From the NCBI GenBank assembly GCA_036346375.1, contig CM070517.1, positions 46,348,200 to 46,412,199 of the forward strand: a stretch of DNA of 64,000 nt, given 5' to 3'. This DNA is from Guadua angustifolia. Lineage: Eukaryota > Streptophyta > Magnoliopsida > Poales > Poaceae. The position numbers and the translations under genes were made by a program. Below the pieces are notes generated by a model, which ran no database searches, had not been told where the DNA came from, and saw only the letters and a program-made list of their open reading frames with translations. Positions within the stretch are counted from its first letter, which is position 1, and each line of letters begins with the position of its first letter. Of this stretch, positions 1-10,261 are shown piece by piece.

Positions 1-1190
1 TCGCTTCTGCATCATTATTGTTTAGGTTTTCACATAGCGGTATTTAGGCGAGATTTTAATTAATTGAAGAAGAAATTTTCAAAGCCGCCTATTCACCCCT
101 TCTAGTCGGCATTCTCGATCTTACAATCTATAGTTAAAAAAACACAGATTCGTCGAAGGTTTATAGCAACACATAGATTCGCTTTCGGGTGTTTTTTTAG
201 CGAAACGGACTGTGAAAAAAAATTACTTTATATCCCTCTACAGTTAAAAAAAACACAGATTTGTCGAAGGTTTATAGCAACCCATGGATTCGCCGACGGG
301 TCGTAACCGTGGTTTTCTCAAAAAAAACATAGATTCGTCGAAGGTTTATAGCAGCCCATAGATTCGCCGACGGGTCCTAACGACCCATTATTTTTAAACA
401 AATAAAAAACCGAAAATGCGACCAAATTTTCTGAAATACGTAAAAAAATAGCCACGGTTTTAAAAAAAAACGCAGATTCGTTGAAGGTTTATAGTTGCCT
501 ATAGATTTATCGACGGATCCTAACCGCAATTTTCTAAAAAAAACACATATTCGTCGAAGGTTTATAACAATCTATGGATTCGCCGACGGGTCCTATCAAC
601 TCATTTTTCTAAAAAAATATGAAAACTAAAAATGCGACCAAATTTCTCAGATTTTTCATGTTGTATCGTCATGCGCGACGCAATATAGCGCATTATTCTG
701 GCTAGCCGTGGTTTTCTAAAAAAAACATAGATTCGTCGAAAGTCTATAGTAACCTATATGTTGGCCGACGGGTCCTGACACAAAAAATAAAAATACAAAT
801 AAGATTACATTTATATCCCTCCGCGGTTTTCTCCTAAAAACAAAAAACACTAATTCACTGATGATTTATAGCGGTTCACATATTCGCCGACGGGTTCTAG
901 CGACATTTTTTTTAAGAAAGCAAAATCAAAATTACGAAAAAAAACAAAAATACATTTGTTTTCTCCCAAAAACAGGAACCGCAGATTTGCTGACCGTTTA
1001 TAATAGTCCACAGATTCGCTAATGGATCTTAGCGACCTATTTTTTAAAAAAGAAACACAATAAACCGGAATTACGCAAAAAAACGAAAATATATTTAGGT
1101 CCCTCTACGTTTTTCTCTACTAAGTAAACACCGATTCACTGATAGCTCTAGCAATCCAAAGATTCGACGATAGCTTCTAACAACCCATTT
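1..1190. repeat. Degenerate tandem array with GATTCG-CGA half-modules
   Basis: About nine diverged units lie near 146, 257, 331, 473, 547, 728, 850, 983 and 1131. Each has two similar half-modules: one close to AGATTCGTCGAAGGTTTATA, the other close to GATTCGCCGACGGGTCCTAA. The units are separated by A/T-rich runs, so spacing varies from about 70 to 180 bases. No coding potential is seen. The texture resembles the 48.6-49.9 kb stretch, which ends in a Helitron-type terminus, so this may be the inside of a similar element. The identity is inference. Confidence 0.6.
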
Positions 1191-1734
1191 TTTTAAAAAA
1201 ATTAGAAAATCAACCTCTTTCCTCTGTTTCTGCAGCAGCCGCTCGCTCCCTTGCGACATCCGAGAGCTTTTTTAGCTTGTAATTATGCTAAGCTTCCTCT
1301 TCCCTATATGTTTCTGCAGTGCTTCGCTCCCCAGCCCTTGACCTCCTCGTCCTGACGGCGTCCTGAAAGCCATGAATCTCCTTCCTCAAAACCCCCGAAA
1401 CCCAAAAGCTCCGCCGGCATTCCAACGTCGACTCAATAGTTGTGTCTAAATTTACAAAAGAGCATGTATTTAACACTTGAATGGCTCAAGAAAAGAACGG
1501 ACCTGTCTGAAGATTCGGCGAGGTGGAGCTGGGGGAGGACGGCACGGGAGAGGTGGCGAGAATGGGGAGGTGGTGGGCGGCGGCAAGAAGAATCTTCGTA
1601 CTGGTCTGATCTTCGCTAAGGAGAACTTTGTACTGGTCCGATCTAAATTGGTGGGCAAATGGGTCGTGGGCCGTTTGGTTGGTTGGCAGATGGGCTTCTA
1701 GAACTTCCTACATTTTGTATGACCCTAAAAATCA
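1191..1734. other. Gene-free stretch
   Basis: No gene is supported. Short open frames on both strands between 1288 and 1701 are low-complexity (Arg/Gly- or Pro-rich), overlap each other on opposite strands and match no family I recognise. Confidence 0.5.
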
Positions 1735-2095
1735 ATGATAGACCCTGATACTCGACGATACATGATGATACTCAATGATACAACTACGATACCGCCCACA
1801 AAAACCACCCTCTCGACGATACACCCGGATACACCTTGAGGGGAGACAACAAATAAAATTTATGTGTTGGGCCCTTGCCTAAAATACAATTACTCGTCGC
1901 CTCGAGGTTTTGTCATGCACTCATACTTGGAGAACTGATTGTTATGATAGGTTAAGTTTCTTTGGTTACTTGATGATACACCCTGATACTCTACAATACA
2001 ACCCCAATACTCGAAGATACACCCTGATACTGGACGATACAACCCCAATACTCAAAGATACACCCCCATTGTTGACGATACAACCCCAAATGTCT
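1735..2095. repeat. Degenerate GATAC-rich short tandem repeat
   Basis: Units of about 17-18 bases built on GATACTCGACGATACA and ACCCCAATACTCGAAGATAC recur with substitutions, densest at 1975-2090, and are interrupted by about 110 bases of ordinary sequence near 1850-1960. Open frames here only translate the repeat. Confidence 0.65.
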
Positions 2096-2138
2096 CTCGT
2101 ATGACATTGACCTAGAACAAGTCTTTGTATGTCTCTTG

Positions 2139-2392
2139 TGAGAGCGGAAATATATCTCACGCAATGATCTTTGTATTGGCCATTGAGGCATATATATAGG
2201 ACAGTTTACAATCATGGAAACAAACCAAAGAGATTGCATCTAATCTTGGATATGCCTAATATAACTAACCAGCCAAATACAAAGGAGGCGGGTGCATGCA
2301 TGCATGCATCCACGGCGGGTCCATGCTGGACCGAAGACATGCAGGTCCATGCTGGACCGAAGGCAGGCAGGGGCGTAGGTATATGTCTAACA
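2139..2392 (-). repeat. 3' LTR of the copia element
   Basis: Starts TGAGAGCGGAAATATATCTC and ends ATGTCTAACA as read on the plus strand. It differs from the other LTR at four sites, all in the last 90 bases, next to a short GCAT microsatellite. It is the downstream LTR because the element is on the minus strand. Confidence 0.95.
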
Positions 2393-4159
2393 CTCCCCCG
2401 CAGTCGAAACGGTAGAAGGCCGAACGTTGAGACTGGACCGGAATTCGGTGAAGACAGTCGACGGTAGACCTTTGGTAAAGATGTCCGCAAACTGAGTCGA
2501 TGTAGGCACGTGAAGAACCCGAACCTGGCCAAGTGCGACGCGCTCACGAACAAAGTGAAGATCGATCTCCACATGCTTAGTCCGCTGATGCTGGACCGGA
2601 TTGGTGGAGAGATACACCGCGCTGATGTTGTCGCAGTAGACCAAGGTGGCTCGATCAAGCGGAGAGTGAAGCTCGAACAGAAGCTGGCGGATCCAGGTGG
2701 CCTCGGCGACTCCATTTGCCACAAAGACGATATTGACCTCGGCCTTTGGGCGGGACACAGTGTGTTGACGCTTGGAGGACCAAGAGATGAGATTATCTCC
2801 AAGGAACACACCGTAACCGGATGTAGATTTCCGAGTGTCGGGGCAGCCGGCCCAGTCAGCATCAGTGTAGACAACTAAGGCAGTAGGGGACGTCCGGTGG
2901 AGGAGAAGACCATGATCAAGCGTGCCACGAAGATAGCGAAGAATACGCTTCACCAAGGTGAGGTGGGGAACTCGGGGATCATGCATGAACAAACAAACCT
3001 GCTGAACGGCGTAGGTGATGTCAGGGCGAGTGAACGTCAGGTACTGGAGGGCACCGGCGAGGCTCCGATAGTCGGTAGCATCATCAACAGGGTCACCGGT
3101 AGCAGAGAGCTTCGAGTGTGTGTCAACCGGAGTGCTGCAGGGTTTGCACTCAGACATGTCCGCGCGCTCAAGGATCTCAGGGATATAGTGGCGCTGAGAG
3201 AGATGCATGGTGCCATTCTGTCGTGTCACTGATAGCCCGAGGAAATGATGTAACGGGCCGAGGTCCTTCATGGAGAACTCCTGTTGAAGAGCTGAGATAG
3301 TACGCCGGAGTAGAGCATCGGAGGAGGCGGTGAGGACGATGTCATCAACATGAAGCAGCAAGTAGACTGTCTCACTGCCACGGCGAAAAATAAATAGAGA
3401 CGGATCGGACTTTGCTTGAACAAAACCCAGAGAGAGGAGATGTGTAGCAAATCGACTGAACCAAGCCCGGGGCGCCTGCTTTAAGCCATAGAGTGACTTG
3501 TTGAGGCGACACACATGGTTCGGATGAGCAGGATCAACAAAACCAGAGGGCTGCATGCAGTAGACCGTCTCGGAGAGAGTGCCATGGAGAAAGGCGTTCT
3601 TGACATCAAGCTGATGAACGGACCAATCACGAGAAAGAGCCAGAGTCAGAACCGTTCTGATGGTTGCCGGCTTTACCACGGGGCTGAAGGTCTCGTCGAA
3701 GTCAATGCCGGGGCGTTGTGTGAAGCCCCGGAGCACCCATCGAGCTTTATAGCGATCAAGGGACCCGTCGGTATGAAACTTGTGGCGAAAAATCCATTTG
3801 CCGGTGACAAGATTGACGCCGGGCGGCCGAGGGATGAGGTCCCAAGTGTCGTTCTTCTGGAGAGCAGCGAACTCCTCAGCCATGGTGGATCGCCAGTTGG
3901 GATCAGCGAGGGCTCCTCGGTACGTCTTGGGAATTGGCGAGAGGTTGGTCGCATGGAGAAGCAGCCGGTCAGTGGGAAGACGGAATCCCGTTTTTCCCCG
4001 GGTGGTCATGCCATGGGCATTGTCCACCGGCAGGATGGGAACGACGACTGGGGCCCCCACGGTGCGTCTGGTTGTGGCGGCGAGCACAGAAGGGCGAGCG
4101 TCGCGGTAGGAGTCGTGGGGCGAGGCAGAAACCATCGGCCCATTGTCTGCAGCCACCAA
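2387..4159 (-). pseudogene. Copia reverse transcriptase and RNase H
   Basis: This open frame covers the reverse transcriptase of the copia polyprotein followed by RNase H. Visible landmarks are NDTWDLIPRPPG at the start of the domain, the TGKWIFRHK and KARWVLRGF blocks, LDVKNAFLHG with the first catalytic Asp, SLYGLKQAPRAW, and the catalytic LLLHVDDIVL motif. RNase H follows with VVYTDADWAG and later VYCDNISAVY. Just after the conserved Ala-Glu of RNase H the usual AEYRAVAN block is changed (about residues 480-490), suggesting local mutation. The frame runs through the polypurine tract and stops just inside the 3' LTR. It is a 3' piece of a broken pol and not a host gene. Long plus-strand frames across the same interval are antisense shadows. 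Confidence 0.93.
2393..2401 (-). promoter_or_regulatory. Polypurine tract of the copia element
   Basis: The minus strand reads GCGGGGGAG immediately before the 3' LTR. This is the usual primer site for plus-strand DNA synthesis in LTR elements. Confidence 0.8.
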
Positions 4160-4457
4160 GGCGGCAGATCGGTGACGTGGCGTCGAGGTCGGGCCAGCTC
4201 GGCTGGCGGCGACCTGACAAGGTGCACGCGGCCAGCGAGACGGACCGAAGGAAGACGTCGGGCTTAGTCGCCTCAGCTGGCAACGGCCAGTGGTACAAGA
4301 CCACGGAAGGCGTGGAGTTGAGCCAGCGGCCGGGAGAGGTGGTGCGGCGCTGGGCGATTAGCCTCAACCGCCGTGAGGACCAGTGAGCAGCAGTGCGGGA
4401 TCGTCGAGGACTGCAGGAGAGCAAGGCCGATGGGCAGCGTAGTAGACTCCATATTCA

Positions 4458-4922
4458 TCAAAAATCCGAGTTAGTATCATCGAGGCGTGAGGTCGCGAGG
4501 TTGGCAAAGGGAAAATAATTCTCGTCGAAGGTGACGTGATGAGAAATAATAACCCGGTTTGAGCTCATGTCGAGACATCGATAGCCTTTGTGCTCAGGAG
4601 AGTAGCCAAGGAAGGTGCACAGCGTGGAACGAGGCAGAAGTTTGTTGGCAACGGTGGCAGAAAGGTTAGGATAGCAACGACAGCCAAATACCCGGAGATG
4701 GTCGTATGATGGTGGTGAGCCATACAAGGTGTGGTGAGGAGTGGAATATGCGAGGGTTTTGGTGGGGTGCCGATTGACGAGATAGGTGGCGGTGTGTAGC
4801 GCTTCGACCCAATACTGGGGAGGCATACTGGCTTCAATAAGAAGAGTGCGAACAACATTATTAATGGTCCGGATGGAGCGCTCAGCTTTGCCATTTTGCT
4901 GAGACGTGTAGGGGCACGACAT
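4458..4922 (-). pseudogene. Copia integrase, C-terminal part of the core
   Basis: The fragment begins with the conserved CPYTSQQNGKAERSIRT block, which carries the catalytic Glu of the D-D-E integrase core, and continues through the copia-typical ATYLVNRHPTK and LRVFGCRCYPNL motifs and the FLGYSPEHKGYRC segment. It is separated from the upstream integrase half (5073-5852) by frame breaks around 4923-5072, where a different frame still reads recognisable integrase. It ends at a stop before the reverse transcriptase frame resumes. Confidence 0.9.
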
Positions 4923-5072
4923 GCGGAGAGAGACACCATTGGTGAGGAAGAAGGAGCGAGCTGACAGGTTGTCAAACTCACGGCCAGTTATCGCATTGGA
5001 CCGATTTAATAGCGGTGCGGCGGGTGTGGGCGTATCTGAAAAAGTTAGAGATGGTGGCGAAAGTCTCGGACT

Positions 5073-5852
5073 TTAAGCGGGAAATGTCCAAAAGAAATGA
5101 GAGCAATCATCAAGAATAACCAAGTAATACTTATAACCAGAGACACTAGCAACGGGAGAGGTCCATAGGTCACAATGTATTAAATCGAAATTCCGAGAAG
5201 CACGAGAACTGGATGAAGAAAAGGGTAAACGAATGTGGCGACCCAACTGACAAGCATGACATAGAGTATCACTAGTGGTATGGGTACACGAAATAGCTGT
5301 GGAGCGAGCTAGGTGATGAAGTGCATCCATGCCAAGATGACCAAGACGACGATGCCAAAGAGTGGTGCTGGTGGCAAGGAGGGCTTGTGGAGGCGGGGAC
5401 GACGGCAGCAGTGGGTAGAGGTCGCCAGAACTATTGCACCTGGCGATCACGCTCCTGGTGCGAAGGTCCTTCACAGAGAGACCAAATGGGTCAAACTCGA
5501 CAGAACCGTTATTGTCAATGGTAAACTGACGAACAGATATTAAGTTTTTGATAATGTGAGGTGTGACCATCACGTGGCGAAGTGCGAGAGGACCATGGGC
5601 AGCAGGAATGTGAGTAGAACCAACTGAAGTGATCGGAATCAAGGAGCCGTTGCCAACTACAATATGGGAGGGAGTAGAAGATGGATGGGAAACAGAAAGG
5701 TTACCGGGATCGGATGTCAAGTGGTTACTAGCGCCCGAATCCATGTACCATGTAGTGGAGGGTGGTGGCGACAGATGCATGGTGTTGAAGGCGCCACCAA
5801 TGCGACTGATCGGCCGCCGAGGAAGCTCATTGGGAGCACCAAAGAAGAGCAC
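5073..5852 (-). pseudogene. Copia protease, pre-integrase and integrase N-terminal half
   Basis: The frame contains the aspartic protease signature WYMDSGASNHLT at about residues 35-46. The GAG-pre-integrase block LWHRRLGHLGMDAL then leads into the His-His-Cys-Cys zinc-binding motif (CHACQLGRHIRLPF). The integrase core begins with DLIHCDLWTSPV (first catalytic Asp) and YYLVILDDCSHFFWTF (near the second). It ends in a frameshift at about 5073. All of this is standard for Ty1/copia Pol, and only the frame break is unusual. Confidence 0.93.
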
Positions 5853-6190
5853 CCACCGGATAAGCTGGGCGGCAGGCCGCGGCGACGATCGACCGTAGGG
5901 CCACCGTAGAAGGGCCAGGCGTATTCGACCGGATGGTCGCCCTGCCCGGCGACCGCAGTGAACGCATGCGGCGCACTGGATGTCGCCGAGGGGTGGGGTG
6001 AAGCCGCGCCGTGTCCGGGCCGTGGTACGTTAGCCGGCCAGACCTGCACTGTGCCTTTCCAAGGGTTGAAGAAAGAGGGCGGCCAGCCTCCTTTCGGCGC
6101 CCGATCACCGCCATTGTTGCGAGCGTTACGGCGACGGCGATTGTTGCCGCGGTTGCCCCCTGCTGTTACGGCGACGGCGATTGTTGCCAC
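5717..6190 (-). pseudogene. Copia Gag C-terminal region in a shifted frame
   Basis: The frame holds an Arg/Asn/Gly-rich basic stretch followed by the PSFFNPWKGTVQVWP segment seen between gag and protease in some grass copia families. I see no CCHC zinc knuckle. It overlaps the end of the upstream gag frame by about 60 bases and is one frame away from it. The cause appears to be a 40-bp tandem duplication at 6125-6204. Confidence 0.75.
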
Positions 6191-6204
6191 CGGTCGAGGC
6201 AGAC
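6125..6204. repeat. 40-bp tandem duplication that breaks gag
   Basis: The sequence GTTACGGCGACGGCGATTGT occurs at 6125 and again at 6165. A 40-bp step is not a multiple of three, so the duplication shifts the gag frame exactly where the frame switches. Confidence 0.7.
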
Positions 6205-7085
6205 GGTGCGCCCCCAGGAGGATGGCGGGGGCCGGTGGAGAGGAGGGCCGTGGGGGTCACCTTGGCCTTGTCGTCAAGAGTGAGTTCCTCCAACAGGAGG
6301 TCATTTCGGACCTTGTCAAATGACGGCAGCGGCGTCTGGCGCTTGGTGTAGGAGGCCACGTTGCCGTACCGGTCGTTAAGGCCACGAAGAGTGGCCAAAA
6401 CAAGGGTGCGATCTGGGACAGGCTCGCCGAGGCTGCCGAGCTGATCTGCCATGGATTTAAGACGACAATAATCAGAGATGTTGAGATCACCTTGGGTGAA
6501 CGTGCGAAACTCGGTGTCGAGCAGGAGAGCACGTGTCTCCTTGTTGCCGAGGAACATGTCTTCGAGAGCGAGCCAAACAGCCCGGCTGGTGGGCTGATGA
6601 TTGAGATCACTGGAGGTCATGACGATCTCAAGGATGTTGGCGGAGATAGTGCCAAAGATCCAGGAGATGACGACACAGTCCATGCGATGCCATGGCGCGA
6701 CCTCGGGGCGGACATCATCGGAGAGGACATGGTCGGTGAGGGCGTACTTCCCAAGGGTGATGAGGTGGAGACCACGCCACTTGGGGTAGGAGGTGGAGCC
6801 GACCTCAAGAACCATGGGGACGAGGGCCCTGATGTTGGTGAGGGCGACGGCCTGAGCGTGGAGGTTGACGATGAGGAGGGCGTCAGCTTCGTCTTCGCAG
6901 CGGCGGCGCTCGGCGGCCTCGCGTTCGGCCTCCAGGCGTTGGCGCTCGGCAGCGGCTGTAACCTCGGCGACTCGGCGTTCCTCATCGGCGCGGAGTTGGT
7001 CGTCCAAGGTGCGCTGGGCAGCAGCCGCGCGGAGTTCCTTGACTTCCTGGCGGAGGCGGTCGAGTTCAGAGGCGTCGCCAGCCAT
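6126..7085 (-). pseudogene. Copia Gag (capsid) N-terminal part
   Basis: The start was placed at the ATG at 7085-7083 (MAGDASELDRLRQEV), because the frame further upstream runs into the primer-binding site and LTR. The product opens with a long charged coiled-coil (about residues 1-70, Glu/Arg/Ala rich) and then the copia Gag fold typical of UBN2/retrotransposon gag: YPKWRGLHLITLGKYALTDH, AVWLALEDMFLGNKETRALL and SDYCRLKSMADQLGSLGEPV. It runs about 319 residues and ends in an Arg-rich tail at the 40-bp duplication. Confidence 0.88.
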
Positions 7086-7257
7086 CGAGCATATAGATGG
7101 GATCGGGAAGGAGGCGAGACGGGCACAACACAAGCCGAGAGCGGCCGTGAGGGTCGGCCAGGAGTGGGCGTGCTTGGCGGGCGCTCGGCGCAGTGAGGCG
7201 ACAGAATCGAGAGATCGCCGCCCTTGATGAGGGTTAGCGGAAGGAGCTCGGGAGAGA

Positions 7258-7275
7258 CCCGAGGGTCTGATACCA
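7258..7275 (-). promoter_or_regulatory. tRNA primer-binding site (initiator Met)
   Basis: Directly inside the 5' LTR the minus strand reads TGGTATCAGACCCTCGG. Its first ten bases match the complement of the plant initiator-Met tRNA 3' end, the usual primer for copia elements. Confidence 0.85.
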
Positions 7276-7529
7276 TGAGAGCGGAAATATATCTCACGCA
7301 ATGATCTTTGTATTGGCCATTGAGGCATATATATAGGACAGTTTACAATCATGGAAACAAACCAAAGAGATTGCATCTAATCTTGGATATGCCTAATATA
7401 ACTAACCAGCCAAATACAAAGGAGGCGGGTGCATGCATGCATGCATGCATGGCGGGTCCATGCTGGACCGAAGACATGCGGGTCCATGCTGGACTGAAGG
7501 CAGGCAGGGGCGTAGGTATATGTCTAACA
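7276..7529 (-). repeat. 5' LTR of the copia element
   Basis: The same 254 bases as 2139-2392 with four substitutions. It is followed by the TCTTG target duplication at 7530. As the upstream LTR it should hold the element's promoter. Confidence 0.95.
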
Positions 7530-7534
7530 TCTTG

Positions 7535-7880
7535 CACAGGGAAGAGGGGTGAGACAAGGATTTGTGCATGTACCTCCGAGTACGACTGCTGCCCACCCGA
7601 ACCCGAAACTCGAAACTGTGCCGCCCACCCGAACCCACAAGACTTTTCAGGGGATTGGGGAAGTAATATTTTGTTTTTAATGCATATTTTAAATGGGGCC
7701 CACATGACATAGGATACCCATGGGTGCCCATGGGTACAAATTGGTACCCATGCCCATCCTATGACCTTATCGGGTACCTAAACCCGAAAACCCGTGGGTC
7801 TAATGTGTTACCCGTGCCCGCTCTTATCGGGTCGGATACCCACGGGTACCCAAACCCATGGGTAAAATTGCCATCCTCAT
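7535..7880. mobile_element. Partial hAT-like repeat end (GGGTACCC-rich)
   Basis: The stretch 7700-7880 is dense in GGGTACCCATGGGT and its complement, and ends in ATTGCCATCCTC. The reverse complement, GAGGATGGCAAT, is a terminus I associate with non-autonomous plant hAT elements. No matching partner end is visible nearby, and the copia insertion sits just left of it. The call is tentative. Confidence 0.4.
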
Positions 7881-7883
7881 AAA

Positions 7884-7960
7884 AATTTTCTGCAAGTAAT
7901 GTAGAAGTACTCAGAACTACTCAGAAGCAGAATTTTCTGCAAGTAATGTAGAAGTAGATC
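7884..7960. repeat. 47-bp tandem duplication
   Basis: AATTTTCTGCAAGTAATGTA occurs at 7884 and again at 7931, followed in both cases by GAAGTA before the copies diverge. Confidence 0.7.
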
Positions 7961-9265
7961 TCTAGGTGTTAACCTTCTTTACATTATTTCCCTATCTATT
8001 TTGAAATGCTTTCATAATTTTTTTGCTTCTGTCTTGTGTAGGTCTGGACGACCGCGAGCATTTTATGGATTTCAAAAATGTTACCAAAGATGAGGATCTT
8101 GTTGGCCAAAAAATATTTTGGAGTGCAAATGTGCAGAATAATATGTATGCCATCTTATAGCAGTTAATTCTAGCATGAACCATAGTGGTTTGGCTTTTAA
8201 TATGTTAAAATTGCTGGCTTTGGCTTTTCCTTTTTTATTTGTGGTCTAATATAATTTTTTACATCTATTTTTTATTAGTGCAGCCATCAGATTTTTTTGC
8301 AAAGGCTGTCAATGTCGCAATCGAAGAATTGATTGCTATTGCAACGCCTGGACAAGGTATGCCGTGTGGACCATGCCATACTTGGTAGAACAGTGTCAAA
8401 CCCAGAGCATAGCGAAATCGGCAACGTAATATATTTGTGGCAAATCGGAAAGTTGATGAGGAACTGGGATAGGAAGAGCAGAACTTCTACGTTAAGCCCT
8501 ACTCTACTTGAGGAAGAAGTTGTTGAATCAGCTCGTGATTCTTTTTCCTTTTCCGAGATTGGCTAATAAGCCTGAGTTCAAAATTACATGGGTAAAACAA
8601 AGTTACTTTCAACAGTAAACGACAACAGTCAAAACATCTCCAGTAATTACTACGTCTTTCTACTCCCATCGATTCCAGCTTAGTCGCTTGGTGAAGTAAT
8701 CCTTGCCCTCCAACCAATTAAGTGAAGTCGTTCCAGTCTTCTCCCATTCCGCCGTCTTCAGTTTTAAAGCCAACTCAGTCTCTGAACTTAACCGTTTTCT
8801 TTGTCCTCTTTCGCAGGTCCTGACAAACAGCTTGTGTATTCACTGAAGCTGCCTGTTCTAAACCGCGATGTGATTTGCATGTATACAGTGGCAGAGGTTT
8901 AACTGACATGCGCGAAAAACTCAATAATTTCAACAATTTCCTCTGTATTAACAAATCTTGAATCTAGGGTAATTTTGAAACCGCACCACAAGTCCACAAT
9001 CTCTTCTTGTGTGTTGTCAGTTAATAAGATTCGATATCCCTCTGTTAACTTTGCACTGCAGGTAATCGTTGCAGAAGATATTGGGAGGCAGCTTTTGATT
9101 TACGGCTGCAGGTAAGCCAATATCTACGTCACTTTGAATCAATTTTTTTCATAAGCCTAACGTAGAAAATCATTGATGCCTTTTTATTCTTTGTTGACAT
9201 CGCCATCAGGAAGCCTATCGATTATTTTCTTCAATGTATGGACGAAATGACTCTAGATGATATCA

Positions 9266-9323
9266 CAACATTTGCCCAGAAGATGCTATCTTTTCAACAT
9301 TTGCCCAGAAGATGCTATCTTTG
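9266..9323. repeat. 29-bp tandem duplication inside the MPP-alpha remnant
   Basis: CAACATTTGCCCAGAAGATG starts at 9266 and again at 9295. The 29-bp step breaks the reading frame of the exon. Confidence 0.8.
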
Positions 9324-9505
9324 CAACCCACAATGGCTAGCTGGGGAGATGGTATCCTTCTTAGTTTTCCCTAGGTTTGAAATATAATTGATATACAAAA
9401 AAGATTATGCAGTTTAGGAATTAATGGGAATTCCTTGCCTTGCCCCTTCTGCAGTTGATAAAGTTCCTCCATACGAATTTGTTAGCAAATGGTTCCGAAT
9501 CTTTC

Positions 9506-10134
9506 TTTTTTTTTTTTTTTGAAGAAAAGGTAGGAGCTCTGCCAAATGCATTAAGATAGGAAAAAACACAGCATTACAGTGTTACAGATCGGAGGGATTG
9601 TTTCCGAACAGAAGCAAGGAGAGAGAGAGAGAGAGAGAGGGAAAGATACAATCCCTGTACAAAGACCCCCCTACAAAACCCGGGGGCGCAAACAAGGAAC
9701 ACCAAAACAGAAAACGAAATTCCTAGGATGCACTAGGCCATCCCGAAGGCCATCTGACGACTGCGAATGTCCTGCGCGACGTTGTCGGCCACTTGTTGTA
9801 CCGTTCTGTAGGAATTCTCAAAGATCCTGTTATTTCTCTCTTTCCAAATGTTCCATAGACTGTAAGTAACAGCCCCATCGAAAATCTTCCGCCTGTGCCG
9901 TGGAATTTGTCGTCGAGTGCTTGTCCACCAAGTAACGTTATCTGACTGGTCTGACGGCGCTCGCACAGCCAGCCCAGCGTGGATGTTCGTTAGCACCGCC
10001 CGCCATACCTGTCTCGCGAATGAACAGAGCAACAGCAAATGGTTGGAAGTTTCCGGGGCCGTGCCGCAAAGGACGCAAACGGTGAAATGCGGCCACCCTC
10101 TCCTCGCGAGCCTGTCCGCGGTGAGAATCCTATC
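9506..10134 (-). mobile_element. 5'-truncated L1-type LINE with 13-bp target duplication
   Basis: On the minus strand the ORF2 end is visible (about 10134 down to 9733), with the zinc-binding RT-tail domain: LTADRLARRGWPHF, CVLCGTAPETSNHLLLLCSF and ARQVWRAV, then the NIWKERNNRIFEN segment typical of plant LINE ends. The plus strand begins with a run of T at 9506, which is the poly(A) tail, and a GA microsatellite lies at 9616-9641. The 13-bp target duplication TTCCGAATCTTTC flanks it at 9493-9505 and 10135-10147. It lies within the last exon of the MPP-alpha remnant and is severely 5' truncated, as is usual for LINEs. Confidence 0.88.
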
Positions 10135-10261
10135 TTCCGAATCTTTCAATAGCGCCCCTACAAGATATTGGAGGCACTGTACGGGCAACTGCAGCAGCAT
10201 TCCTCAAGATTCAGAGCAAATTAGTATTTTGCTCAGAGCAGTTCGGATGACTTGATGCTTG

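Larger units (their letters stand above)
2139..7529 (-). mobile_element. Complete Ty1/copia LTR retrotransposon with target duplication
   Basis: The element is 5391 bp, with two 254-bp LTRs (2139-2392 and 7276-7529) starting TG and ending CA. It is flanked by the 5-bp target duplication TCTTG at 2134-2138 and 7530-7534. It reads right to left: LTR, initiator-Met tRNA binding site, gag, protease, integrase, reverse transcriptase, RNase H, polypurine tract, LTR. The LTRs differ at only four positions that I could count (98.4% identity), so insertion is recent. The coding region is nonetheless broken by frameshifts in gag and pol, so it cannot supply its own proteins. Integrase before reverse transcriptase identifies copia rather than gypsy. 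Confidence 0.96.
8281..10160 (+). pseudogene. Mitochondrial processing peptidase alpha-subunit pieces
   Basis: Several exon remnants in order match the C-terminal part of plant MPP-alpha, the M16-family subunit that recognises presequences. They are 8284-8356 (SDFFAKAVNVAIEELIAIAT), a badly diverged exon at 8817-8905, 9062-9113 (VIVAEDIGRQLLIYGC), 9210-9351 (KPIDYFLQCMDEMTLDDITT, then PTMASWGD) and 9455 onward (VDKVPPYEFVSKWF). Introns and splice sites are still recognisable, so this came from genomic DNA and not from mRNA. A 29-bp duplication at 9266-9323 shifts the frame and a LINE interrupts the last exon at 9506-10134. No N-terminal half is present. It is a captured fragment and cannot be functional. 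Confidence 0.8.

Noticed and set aside
2510..4386. Several long plus-strand open frames, such as 3515-4267
   Set aside because: They are antisense to the copia reverse transcriptase, which has all the family motifs on the minus strand.
6492..7227. Plus-strand frames of 120-234 codons rich in Gly, Glu, Arg and Ser
   Set aside because: They are complements of the copia Gag coiled-coil coding region.
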